From: Amoebidium appalachense
Lineage: Eukaryota > Ichthyosporea
Length of the DNA: 64,000 nt
NCBI GenBank assembly: GCA_963693365.1
Contig: CAVNZM010000002.1
Span: 15,314,001-15,378,000, forward strand
Direction: 5' to 3'
Part shown: positions 11,262 to 25,703 of the stretch, piece after piece
Numbering within the stretch: position 1 is the stretch's first letter
Layout of the letters: each line of letters starts with the position of its first letter
The notes under the pieces: generated by a model
Told to the model about the DNA's origin: nothing
Databases searched by the model: none
The model's input: the letters and a program-made list of their open reading frames with translations, nothing else
Made by a program: the position numbers and the translations under genes

Positions 11262-11946
11262 CCCCCCCCCCCCCCCCCCCCCCCCTCTTACGGCTTCCCA
11301 AAAACACACCTTGCTCTGTTCCCCAGGTGTTTAGGCATTGTCACATATTGGCAGACACCAGCCTCTCTCTCTCCTCTCTATCGCTCTCTCGCTCCCCCTC
11401 CCCCCATCCCTCCCCCCCAAGGCCTCTACCCTTCCTTTTCTCTCTTCCCCCCTTCGACTCTCTCCTGAATGTTTCTCCTCTCTCAGAGAGTCTCTCTATG
11501 TCTTTCTCTCTCTCTCTCCCTCCACCCCTCCCCCCCCCTTCTATCTCTATCTCTTTCTATATCCTTCACTCTATCTCTCTCTCTATCTCTCCCGAACTCC
11601 CCGACCCCGTACCCCACCCCCAGCTCTAGATCTCTTTCTCTTGCCCCCCCCCCCCCCCCCTCCCCCCCGCCGCCGCCTCTCTCCCTCCCCCCTCCTCCCT
11701 CTCTCTCCTTCTTCCTCTCTCTCTCTCTCCTCCTCCCTCCCCGACCCCCGTACCCCACCCCCAGCTCTAGATCTCTTTCTCTTGCCCCCCCCCCCCCCCC
11801 CCCCCCCCCTCTCTCAGAGAGTCTCTCTATGTCTTTCTCTCTCTCTCTCCCTCCACCCCTCTCCCCCCCCCCATCTCTCACGATCTCCCCGCCCCCGTCC
11901 CCTCCCCCCCCCCCCCCCCCCCGGCCCCAGCTCTGGATCTCTTTCT

Positions 11947-11980
<34 letters not shown>

Positions 11981-12018
11981 CTCTCTCCCTCCCCCTCCTC
12001 TCTCTCTCTCTCTTTCTT

Positions 12019-12083
<65 letters not shown>

Positions 12084-12225
12084 CCTCCTCCCCTTTCCCC
12101 CGTCTCTCTCTTCCCCCCCCCCCCCCCCCCCCCTTCATCTCCCCCCCCCTCCCTTCTCTCTCTCGCTCGATCCCCCCCCCCCCCCCCCCCCCCCCCCTCC
12201 CCCCCCCCCCCCTTCCCCCAACCAC
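11262..12225 (+). repeat. Pyrimidine tract after copy 3
   Basis: C24 at 11262-11285, then CT and poly-C islands to 12225, ending in A-rich sequence near 12226-12260. It parallels 4651-5376 but with different block order and without the Cys-rich exon. It encodes only low-complexity frames. Confidence 0.85.
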
Positions 12226-12425
12226 AAAAAAAAAGGAAAAGGAAAAGAAAAGAAAACAAACATCCCCGCTCTCCTCCTCTCAAAACTCCCTTCCTTCCCA
12301 TTTTTCCTCAGCGAGTTACATGGGCTCGGATTATGTTCCCTTTCCACTCCTTTTGGTGTTTTTCTTTCTAACCGGGAGGAATGTTTGGCTCATGCCCTCA
12401 AGCTTTTTTGCAATGCATGCAACTG

Positions 12426-12459
<34 letters not shown>

Positions 12460-12709
12460 CCCCCCCTCCCTCTCCCCGGGTGGCCAACGTGCACATGTAC
12501 ATATATCCACACCCACACACATCAAAGTACAAAGACACGGCCGCGGGAGCTGGACCAAACGCAAATGTGCTGTAGCACTGATTTGAAAAACGATTCTGCA
12601 GTTTTCGCCGGATGGTTCTAGTTTTTGCAGAATGTTTGAATTCGGTGCAAGTAGATTCTGCTGATATGATTGGCCCCTCAACTGAACGGCTCTAGGTCTG
12701 TATTAGGTG

Positions 12710-12945
12710 ATGGGCACCTCCTAATTTAGGCAAAAGATAGCCATTATTTAACAAAAAAGCGCAAGAGCACCATCTCACTAACTTATTATTCTGCACATAA
12801 AGAACAGTCTCCATACAGATAACGCAAGCCTGGCGCACTTTCTATATAAGGCAAAAAAGAATTGGTTAGTTACATACAGAATGGGTAAGAGCACCTTCTA
12901 AATAAGGCAAACAAGGATTTGTTGTTTACATACATATAGCACTAA
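12710..12945 (+). repeat. Short diverged tandem repeats of about 60-65 bp
   Basis: Two units, about 12835-12887 ('cgcactttctatataaggca') and 12890-12945 ('gagcaccttctaaataaggc'), share a common order including 'gttacatac' or 'gtttacatac'. A weaker third unit lies near 12712. They sit just 3' of the GH8 gene. A C run (12426-12470) precedes them. Confidence 0.55.
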
Positions 12946-13003
12946 AGAACCGCTCATGCCACGGTCTGCCTTGTGTATATATACATCGCTGCATAACCAT
13001 TCA

Positions 13004-16371
<3,368 letters not shown>

Positions 16372-16500
16372 GTTTGGTTTCCGAATCGCCCTTGGGAAAC
16401 CCTTTGACCACCTATAGCATGCACAATTTCGGCAAACGAAGGGCACAGAGAAAATGTGCTAGGCACGTTTTTTGTCAGAGATTAGTCGCTAGATAGTCTG

Positions 16501-16509
16501 ATTTATAAA
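16501..16509 (-). promoter_or_regulatory. TATA-like box of the GH8 gene
   Basis: Minus-strand TTTATAAAT lies about 130-140 nt upstream of the GH8 ATG, at a distance similar to the TATA boxes of the Cys-rich genes. Confidence 0.4.
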
Positions 16510-16575
16510 CCTGACGCACGGCTCTCCTGCCTCCTGCCCAAGTGAGTGCGAAGAAAAAACGGGAGCGTCGATTAC

Positions 16576-16870
16576 TCTCCAAGGCTATGTACCCACTGGC
16601 TTACGTTCAATTCCCAAGCTCCTAGGGTGTGACGTAATATTTGGCACGAAATTTAACCCTTACGACAATTACGTCAATTAAATTAGCCATATAAGGATAT
16701 TTAAAGAAACCGTTTTTACGAAAGGGTGCCCTACGTAGGCCCCCTTTCGTAAAAACGGTTTTTTATATATCCTTATATGGCTAATCTGATGGAACCGGAT
16801 TCGATCTGGACCAATCATAAATACCCCTTGACAGAGTTTTCTCGTACGACACGTAGGGCCCCCTTCGTAC
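16576..16870. mobile_element. Fold-back element (inverted pair of dispersed repeat)
   Basis: Two arms face each other around 16735. The left arm (about 16681-16735) reads 'ttagccatataaggatattt' then 'aaccgtttttacgaaaggg'. The right arm (about 16741-16795) is its reverse complement. The right arm extends into 'tctggaccaatcataaatac', the reverse complement of the 1.7-kb copy. The block begins with 'tctccaaggctatgtaccca', also at 1704 and 19437. It could form a hairpin of about 50 bp. It carries no coding capacity. Confidence 0.7.
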
Positions 16871-16881
16871 CGCATGAATCT

Positions 16882-17252
16882 CAGGGATGTGTCACCTCAG
16901 GTGCGGGCGGGTCGCGGGTCGGGTTTTGGCCTTTGCCCTCGGGTCCGGGTCGGGTCGGGTTCAACCCCATCACCGCTCGGGTCGGGTCGCGGGTTGACCA
17001 ACTTGGCGTCGGGTTGACCCGCGGGTTGACCCGCGGGTTTGCCACTGTTGCTACTGCCAATGCCAAAACCTCGGGAATTCCAGTGTTTGCATCCTTGAAC
17101 CTCGGGAGTAGCCGTGCATGTGCATGCACTAGGCACGTATACAAGCCTTAATAAAACCAGTGCACATGCAGCGCACCGATCTATAGGCACACACGGTCAC
17201 GGACTTACACATAAGCACGTTCAGGCACCATCCACGCATACACACTCACTGG

Positions 17253-17287
<35 letters not shown>

Positions 17288-17483
17288 TTACACACACATG
17301 TACACACTGACACACACACAAAATACAAGAATACACACCTACGTGCACACACAAGCACACACACACACACACGCCGGCACACATGTACGTACACACACAT
17401 GCAACCTACACAGGCCAGTCCGCACACACAATCACCCACACACACTGAACACACCGTGCCACTCACACACACCGTGGGGCGCG

Positions 17484-17581
<98 letters not shown>

Positions 17582-17601
17582 CACACACGCCTACGCACAC
17601 G

Positions 17602-17636
<35 letters not shown>

Positions 17637-17711
17637 TTTGAGGCAAACACTTTCACAGACGCTCGCGCGCGCGCGCGCACGCACACACACACACACACAC
17701 ACTGACACACA

Positions 17712-17790
<79 letters not shown>

Positions 17791-18170
17791 CCACACTCAT
17801 ACACGCACCCGCACCCGCACCAGCATGCACACACTCGTGCCTCGCACACACACAGTGCCGGCAGGCACACTCACACACACACCCGCATCCGCACCCTCAC
17901 GCACACACTCGTGCTCGCGCGCACACACACACACACACCCTGTCGGCAGTCACACTCACACGCCTAAACGTAGCTGTTTTTGGATTGACTACAGTCTGAT
18001 CAGTGACCCGAGGCCGAATGGCGGGTCATGGCCTGCCATCGGGTCGGGTTCGGGTCTGACCCGTCGGGTCAAAAACGCCCTCGGGTCAGGGCAGAATAGC
18101 CTCGGGTGCCCGACCCGACCCGCGACCCGCGCGGGTTGCAGGTCGGGTCACCCGACCCGACACATCCCTG
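16882..18170. mobile_element. Candidate non-autonomous hAT-like element
   Basis: The termini are perfect 12-bp inverted repeats, CAGGGATGTGTC and GACACATCCCTG, resembling hAT ends. Both subterminal regions (16905-17045 and 18000-18160) are packed with CGGGT/ACCCG motifs in opposite orientation, as expected for transposase-binding repeats. 'cgcatga' is present 4 bp outside the left end and directly after the right end, an imperfect target duplication. The interior (17250-17950) is CA/CG microsatellite with no transposase. Confidence 0.6.
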
Positions 18171-18365
18171 CGCATGATGCTGCCCATAGCTGCAACGACG
18201 TGTACCATGGCACACATGCATATGCGCATGTGGATGCGATCTATGGATCTTGCCAGATCTTTTCGTAAGTAGCCGGGCACTACTACGCCGCGGGACGGCA
18301 ACATGGCCGCACTCAAAGTGACTATTGAAGCGGTGGATGGTCCCAAGTAACAAAAGTCACCGTGT

Positions 18366-18476
18366 TTTATTTTTTTTTTAAAATGACTTTATTGATATGC
18401 TCAGCAAAATAGAAGCCATCGAGATATCACCGATATCTCGGAAAAGAAAATACAAAAGCCCTCACTCTCGTGTTTT
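18366..18476 (-). mobile_element. Retroelement 3' end with stem-loop and poly-A (minus)
   Basis: On the minus strand the order is: perfect 9-bp stem with 3-nt loop (18440-18420, CGAGATATC/GATATCTCG), then AATAAA (about 18393-18388), then a poly-A tail (18379-18366). This is the layout of a LINE or SINE 3' end or a processed transcript. A related sequence lies at 63134-63226. Confidence 0.55.
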
Positions 18477-18479
18477 ATC

Positions 18480-19863
18480 CATCCGCCCCTTCATGATTCA
18501 TATGATTCATGATGGAACGCGATAAGCATCAAGAAGGCCAATTTGATTGGAGCTGAATCTTCGCCGTTCCGGGCCACCGTCGACATCTGGAACGGTGTGT
18601 CTCTCTGTCGTGCAATAAGTTGTAGATGTAAGATGTTTGCGTTTCATGCCCTGCATACATAAATTAATATATTATTAGCTGTTTTAGTCCTTATTTTACT
18701 GATGTATTGCCTCCAGCTTTTTCGGTAATAAGGGTTACATACAATACACAGCTAAACAGCACTCTGTGTCGGTAACGTTATCGATAATGCGTTCCTATCC
18801 AATCGGGGATTAGTTGCAGGAACCGGGTCCCCGGGAATAATCACTTGGACGGGGTTTACCGTCTTGAAGCTGATAGGGTGACACGAACACGAAGGAGGAA
18901 ACGGCAGGTGCGCGGCGCAAAGAATGCGCAATTTCAGAGACGTTTGGGTCTATCTAACCTATTTATTATCCCAGATCTGACCTGTCTAAATCTGAACTTA
19001 TTCTGGCGACCCTAAAGTATTTATAGTGCGGCACAAGGATTGCACCCTAAATCATATATATAGTGCTAAGAGGGCTAAGACGTCTAGAAGGTCGGCCAAG
19101 CTTACGTAATGCTGACGTAATGGCTATGGAAACTGATCGAGCTGAACGGAAGACTGATGGCGGCGTTACTAAAGTCTTGGCTATCCTAAAATGGAATATC
19201 TCCCGAATATATCTGCAATCTGATGAGCCTAATCTAAGGTGATCGGGATCCTACACAAATTTACCAAATATGACTATTCCTATCTCCAATACTATTGGAC
19301 TAGAACGCATCCCAAAACTAACCATATTTAGTCTATTCTACACTAATGCTATTGGCTTATAATAGTCATACATGACACGGGCCCGGCGGGCCGGCGGGTA
19401 ACGTTAACAGTCACGGGTATCTGTCAGGCAGCCATAGTCTCCAAGGCTATGAACCCACTGGCTTCCGGTAAGTGGCTGTGGACTACTACGCCGCGGGAGC
19501 CGCAGGGAGACAGCACTCTAAGTGGCTAAGGCAGCCAAGGCTCAACAAGTAATGGCCCACAATACCATATGCATATATCTATATCTTAATTAAACAAATA
19601 TAAAACCGTATATACTTTATATATACATAGATTTACGTAGATTAAAGGTGAGCGTCTTATAAGTAGCTGCTCATCTGACGATTCGGCTCGGCCCGGACCC
19701 GACAGGCAGCGGTGCCGCATACGTGACCCGCTGCCGTGCCAAACACACAGGCTTTTCGGGCAAAAGCCTAAAGTTGCCAACTTGCTTGAAGGCTTTTTTT
19801 GGAACGCAGTTTTTGAATACACCGGTACCAGCGTGCCAGTCTTTACCTTGACAACGCAAAAAA
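18480..19863. other. Intergenic, repeat remnants, no gene
   Basis: No recognisable coding sequence. 19437-19530 contains the dispersed-repeat block 'tctccaaggctatgaaccca' and 'gccgcagggagacagcactc', shared with 1.7, 2.46 and 16.6 kb; 'ctactacgccgcggga' is also shared with 18280. The sequence is AT-rich around 18990-19390. Confidence 0.6.
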
Positions 19864-21123
19864 ATGCCTATGAAATATACTGGTAATAGCTTGCCAGGTG
19901 CAACCACACCCGGCCTGAAGCACCTGTCCCAAACCTGCCCAGTCCAACAAAAATGGGATGTTGAACGCATGTCGTTTCACACCCTTTTCTCGAAAGCCAC
20001 ACACTTCAACATTCCCATTTTCCAGCGCAAATACTGTTGGGAAGACAAGCAAATCACAAAATGGTTCCAGGATCTGCTTCATGCACCCGGAGAATACGTT
20101 GTAGGGCATAGTGTGGGCAAGGTGATGCTGAAGCAGGAACAGAGCAAAGATGCTCTTCTGCTGTTGGATGGTCAACAAAGGGTCACGACAACATCCCTTT
20201 TCCTTGCGAGCTTGCGGGACGCTGCTTTGAAGACGTCGATAAACATGAGAGTTGACGCAGCCATACAAGAGAAAACAAATAGAATAGTGAAAGAGATCGA
20301 GTCTTCACTCTACACTGTGACTGTGGGCAAGGAAGATATCCAAGGACTGGTCGAGTCTCATCAAAACATGGCCGAAGGAGAGATAGCGCCTTTCTGTCGC
20401 CTCACCCCCTCCTTTCAAGATCGTTTCCCCTTCTACTACCTCATCACAACTGGGCGGCTTGGTAACGCCCCCGCCAATCCGCTCGCAGATGAATCCAACC
20501 ACCTCGTTCGCACAAAACTACAGTTTGATCGGTTTGTAAGTGCACATCTCGAGACCCAAGCAGATCCGCTCGCCGAGATTCAGCGCCTGCTGCACAGATC
20601 CCTCGACTTTTTCTCCGTTATGTTTATGGAGTTCACGAACGAGGCAAATCTTCCCCAGTTGTTTCTTTGGATGCAGGAAAAAGCGTTGTTTTCCATGGGC
20701 GCAATTCTATACAACCCAGCCCCGGGTGTCAAGTTCTCGGCGTGCGATCTGGTGCGTAACCTGCTCATGTCAACGTTTTCCACCAGCTCGTACGGTGAGC
20801 AGGAGGAATTCTATATAAATTTCTGGGTTCCCCTCGAGAGAAAGCACCCAGATATCGAGGAATTCGACAGTCATTTGTTGAAATTTGTGGTTTGCAAAGC
20901 AGAAGTCCCTCCCTACGTCAGCAAGTTCGAGAGCGAAATCACGCAGATGGCGGTTGAAATCAGCCGCACAATGGGACGGGAGGAAACCATGGCGAAGCTA
21001 AAGGGTGTCATGGGCTATGCCGTGTTCTATTCTTATTATGAGCGGAGGCTGCAGAGTGCGGGTGGGGATGCACCGGGTTTGGCAAAGACTCTGTTGAGAG
21101 AGCTTGAAATGGCGCAAGACTAA
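19864..21123 (+). CDS. DUF262 (GmrSD N-terminal-like) protein, intronless
   Basis: 419 aa, single exon, stop TAA. The N-terminus of DUF262 begins near residue 36 with LFSKATHFNIPIFQRKYCW (the PxFQRxYxW signature at 51-59), followed by LLLDGQQRVTTTSLFL (DGQQR at 102-106), the family's most conserved motif, thought to bind nucleotide. The remainder is helical and typical of the family in length; I see no C-terminal DUF1524 HNH nuclease motif. In bacteria such proteins belong to GmrSD-type and related anti-phage modification-dependent systems; stand-alone eukaryotic copies exist but their role is unknown. The lack of introns beside intron-rich neighbours, and the repeat debris around it, fit a transferred gene. 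Starts at Met3 or Met36 are possible alternatives. Confidence 0.85.
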   Translation: MPMKYTGNSLPGATTPGLKHLSQTCPVQQKWDVERMSFHTLFSKATHFNIPIFQRKYCWEDKQITKWFQDLLHAPGEYVVGHSVGKVMLKQEQSKDALLLLDGQQRVTTTSLFLASLRDAALKTSINMRVDAAIQEKTNRIVKEIESSLYTVTVGKEDIQGLVESHQNMAEGEIAPFCRLTPSFQDRFPFYYLITTGRLGNAPANPLADESNHLVRTKLQFDRFVSAHLETQADPLAEIQRLLHRSLDFFSVMFMEFTNEANLPQLFLWMQEKALFSMGAILYNPAPGVKFSACDLVRNLLMSTFSTSSYGEQEEFYINFWVPLERKHPDIEEFDSHLLKFVVCKAEVPPYVSKFESEITQMAVEISRTMGREETMAKLKGVMGYAVFYSYYERRLQSAGGDAPGLAKTLLRELEMAQD

Positions 21124-21164
21124 ATGGGTTCATAAGGGCCAACCTCTTGTGTCTGTGTGTGTGT

Positions 21165-21166
<2 letters not shown>

Positions 21167-21247
<81 letters not shown>
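21167..21247 (+). repeat. Uninterrupted poly-G run of about 81 nt
   Basis: Longest pure homopolymer in the window, 43 nt after the DUF262 stop codon. It would form G-quadruplexes in RNA or DNA and is hard to sequence, so its length may not be exact. Confidence 0.95.
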
Positions 21248-21250
<3 letters not shown>

Positions 21251-21850
21251 CTGTGCACTGTCGTACTGCCCACACACACCACACATACATAGAAGAGTGC
21301 ATCTACACAGAATGCGCAAATGTATGTATGTACGTGTATGTGTATGTGCATGTGCGTGTGGTTGCTTTTTGGGGGGGGGGGGAGGGGGGGGAGGGAAAGG
21401 GAGAGGGGGGGGGGGGGGGGGGGAGGCGGGAACCAAGATAAACCGAAAGAATACTCGCTTTCATTAACCAGGATTTATCACGAGACAAGTTAGTTTAGGA
21501 TCAAGGACTGTAAATATCACATCACTCTATAATAGGATTGTGCTTAAATTTGTTATAAGGGAGGGAGGTGTAGTTTCTATCTATTGTTAAAGTTTTAGCT
21601 TGCTTATTTTCTTCGTGGGTAGCACTGTGTTGGCGATACATCCGACACACGAGAAGTGAGGGTGTACGTACAGTAATATTTTTTCCAACCTGAAATTTAG
21701 AAGTTTTTGCTTGTATTGATGTGAGAAAAAATAGTATACGAGCCTGTGAAATTTTCTATTAGTCCCTTATTTCAATGTAGTCTGAAGGAATAAATACTGT
21801 CGCCTTTACTCTGCAGCACTGTCTTTCTGATCGATATCCTCCCCCCCCCC

Positions 21851-21940
<90 letters not shown>

Positions 21941-22062
21941 CTCGGATCACTGTCATGCATGCACACATCCGGAATGGATTGGTGGCCTAAATTTCATCAG
22001 TGTTATCCCCCATCTAGACCCTGGCCCCCCCAACACACACGTGCACACGCGCACGCACACAC

Positions 22063-22106
<44 letters not shown>

Positions 22107-23139
22107 GCGCATACCGTCAGGCACCCACCAACTCAAGTACCGGCCGAAACGAAAAGGACGAAAGAAAGAAAGGAGGAAAAACAGCAGAAGAAAACAGAGC
22201 TACTTGAAGAGGGGAAAGGGGTGGTTGAGGGCTTAAGGCAGCAGTTAATTGGGGGAAAGAAGAAACACCACACATAATGTGGCACACACGCCAGAGTACA
22301 AGTACATCCTACTGCGCTACACACACCACTGCGCATTGTGCACACACAATTTCACACAGACATATCTATACCGCACACAACACAGCACAAATACCTTCTG
22401 CCTTCCAGGCCCCGCCCCCTTCCGGCTCCCTTTACTCCCTCCTCCTACCCCCCCCCCCCCCCCCCCCCCTCTCTCCCTCCCCGAGCTTCCCCCGGTTTCC
22501 TTCACAAGAGAAAAAGTAGGGTACGAGCAAGATCTCCGAGCAATTCAATTTCCATACTAACGTATCACACTGGGAAGAGGACGGCATAATGTTGTCCGAA
22601 ACGGATTATGCTACTATCTGGTAATAACAAGGGACTAAAGTTGAAATAAAACTGCTTTCGAGGGAAACAGTGGTTCATCTGCCCACAATGTGCCGCTTGC
22701 CCCCAGGTACATGTGTACTATCGTGAATTGGATGTACAAATGCACACCCGTGCACATACTACCACATAATCAGACATCACATGACCATCCAGTGAGCCCC
22801 CCCCCCCCCCCCCCCCCCCCCTCCCCCCGGGGCCTCACCTATCCCCCCCCCCCCCTCCCCCTCCCCCCCCCCCCACACACACACACACACACACCGCCCA
22901 CCCAGCCCTTTAAACCTCTGAGGAGAAAAAATTGCATCCTTGCGACTATGGGGGGGGGGGTGGATAAAAAGCTTTCTGCCCGGATGTGGCCCCGGGGGTG
23001 AGGGAGGGGAGGGGGGGGCACTAGAGTAGGGTCTTACGGCCCATCTACCCGGCTGACACTGAGCAGTTGGAATAATGATGGCAATATTAATACAGGCCGT
23101 AATGGGCCACTAAGTTGAATTTACTTGCCCTTACCCCCC

Positions 23140-23179
<40 letters not shown>

Positions 23180-23645
23180 CGCAAACAAAGACACACACCG
23201 TGGCAGTGGCACATGAACACACACCGTGACACATACACACACAACACACACACACACATACACAAATGTACACACTCACCCCGGGGCCCCAACCATACCC
23301 GGCCCAACACACAACCACTTGCACGCGTACCCACACACCGCCCACTGGGCCACACAAACACACACACACACGCACACACACACACACACGCACACACACA
23401 CACACACACAGAATCACCTCACCTAACCACACCCACACACACAGGCCGTCACTGTTGCCTCTGTCTGAAGCTTGTATTCCTACAGAGATCTGGAAATCAT
23501 CGGTATAACCTTTCCGGCGCAAGAATTCGAAAGGGAGTTTTCTGAGACCTCCAGGTCACTCGTTGGCCCGCATCATTTGAGTAACATCCGCCCCCTCGAG
23601 CTCCTCCTCCCTCCCTCCCCTCCCCCCCCCTTTTCAAGTTGGGAG

Positions 23646-23676
<31 letters not shown>

Positions 23677-24352
23677 AAGGGAGGGCTGCCATACGGATTG
23701 TTTAAGCGTATTTGTGACAGGTAAGCTATAGAACTTGAAGCTGGTGCTGCAAAGATTAACCCCCCCCCCCCCCCCCCCCTCCCCCGCCCCCGGGGGCTAC
23801 CAACACACATTGTAGCACCCACAAACACATTTCTTATTTTATTATCCCGTTTTGTTCCCGGTGGGACCCCTTTGGCCCTCAGGGGGAACTACCGTCTTCC
23901 ACCCAGCACCGCGACAGTACACTAGCTAGGGTGCTCCGGTATTATTAGCTAAGCTAACACACCTTTAAAAAATCCTAACTATTTGCACACACTTTGCCCA
24001 GGGTATTCACCCCAACCACGCCGGTGGGTAGCGCCAGGCTTCCCCTCCACTCAAGACGTACGAATAAACTTTAATACCGGGCTCTCTCGGGTTCGTCTAA
24101 AGTGGTGGAATGTGTGGTGGGACCTACGGGGGATATGGATGCAGGGGACCAGTGGTGGACCCACAAACACACGCATACACAAAAACGTCGCACATGCACA
24201 CACATACGCGCACGCACACACACTTACTAACTTGTCCCCACTCTGCTGTTCAAGTTGCAGAAATCCGGATTTTGGGCAAAGTGCCATGTAAGGAACCCAC
24301 ATTTAAAAAAAAACTTTGGGGTTAGAGGGGGGGGGGGGGGGGGGGGAGGGAG

Positions 24353-24442
<90 letters not shown>

Positions 24443-24549
24443 GGGGTGGCCCGGGGTGGGGTTGGGGGGGGGGGAAGGGGGGAGAGACGGAGAGCACAGT
24501 GGAGACGGAGAGAGAGAGAGTGAGAGAGAGAGAATGAGTGAGGGAGGGA

Positions 24550-24581
<32 letters not shown>

Positions 24582-25703
24582 GGGGGGGGGGGTGCGTGTG
24601 TGTGTGGTGAGGGGGGGGGAGGGAGAGAAACAGAGAGACAGAGAGACAGAGAGAGAAGAGATAGAGCTGAGAGGGGCCGAGAGAGAGAGAGAGGGAAAAA
24701 AAATAGAAAGGCGGGGGGGGGGGGGGGGGGGGGGTTGTATACCTGTTTTTAGAGCCGTGCCCACCATCAGACTGCCGATCCGATTGAACCTCTGCTCCAC
24801 CTCGACCTCCCCCCCCCCCCCGCCCCGGGAAGCTCCCCCCCCGCTACTTTCGCAATTGCCTTGAGCATACGGTATACTCTCAGTCACATCCCGGGCACCA
24901 CCACCTACCTATCAGCTTCACGACCATGCAGCCACCACTGAATACGAGAAAACAACGGCCCCGGAAAGGGTCATAAATCGCTCTGATGATCAGTCAGACT
25001 GCGCGCTGCGCTGCGCATGCTAGCTGTGGGACCGTGTCGGCAGCAGGCTCGAGATCAGGAACAATACTTGATACACTGAAATTCTGCAGTGATGATTTGT
25101 AAATATTCTTTAGTTTTTTTTTTGGTTCAGGAATATTTATTGTCTAAGTCTACACAAAGCAGGATACCATATTTACTGTTGTCACAAAATGCACCACACC
25201 GGTCGCGCTATTGCGGTTTCAGCTGGCAGCCTCACGCCCTCAGTCGCTCGCCCCACGTCGGCATATCCGCCAATCATTGTGCAGCAAATAGATCTATTCT
25301 TGGTAACGTGGGATTGATTAGCTTCTTGTGTAACTCTACAAAGACATGACATTTGTAATGTTAATAAGTATTTTTAGTTTACACTAGCTTAGGGATATTT
25401 TTAAAAATTGTAAACCGACGGTCATTTGTTAGAAGGGAAAATGCTATTCGCCGGAGCATTGATTTGACAGTGACACTCGCCCCCTCTCTTCAAAGTCAGG
25501 CTTTAGTATTCGTTTGTTAGTGACTCTTCGATTCAGTACTGTACGTAGAGCTGCAGTGTTGATACCCATTGTATGTAGTCAAGCACTTGCAAGGTACACC
25601 CCTTTTTGCCCCCAATTCTTTCTCTTCAAATTTGTATTATTTTAAGCCCCCTTTCAGCCCCTTCTCACGTAAGCGCCTTTTGAGTTCAAACCTGGTCACC
25701 ATC
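21248..25703. other. Intergenic, microsatellite-rich, no gene recognised
   Basis: Contains poly-C followed by (CA)n at 21840-21937, CA arrays at 22062-22103 and 23350-23411, poly-C/poly-G islands (22798-22875, 23138-23178, 23650-23677, 23761-23779), and a G-rich/(GA)n block at 24328-24735. Unique segments (21480-21840, 22530-22790, 23460-23640, 24740-25700) show no frame with recognisable domains. Frames here are Thr-His, Pro or Gly/Arg-Glu repeats. Confidence 0.7.

Larger units (their letters stand above)
9565..11720 (+). repeat. Direct duplication unit, right copy
   Basis: Counterpart of 2938-5110, starting near 'atatttcgacgaatcgat'. The upstream third is diverged from the left copy; the promoter, gene and 3' flank are not. 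The pyrimidine tail (to about 12225) carries extra blocks, including a repeated 'tctctcagagagtctctcta' segment absent at the equivalent place in the left copy. Confidence 0.85.

Noticed and set aside
12710-12945. Regular short repeats considered as a CRISPR-like array
   Set aside because: Units are diverged, adjacent without spacers, few in number and in a eukaryotic nuclear context.
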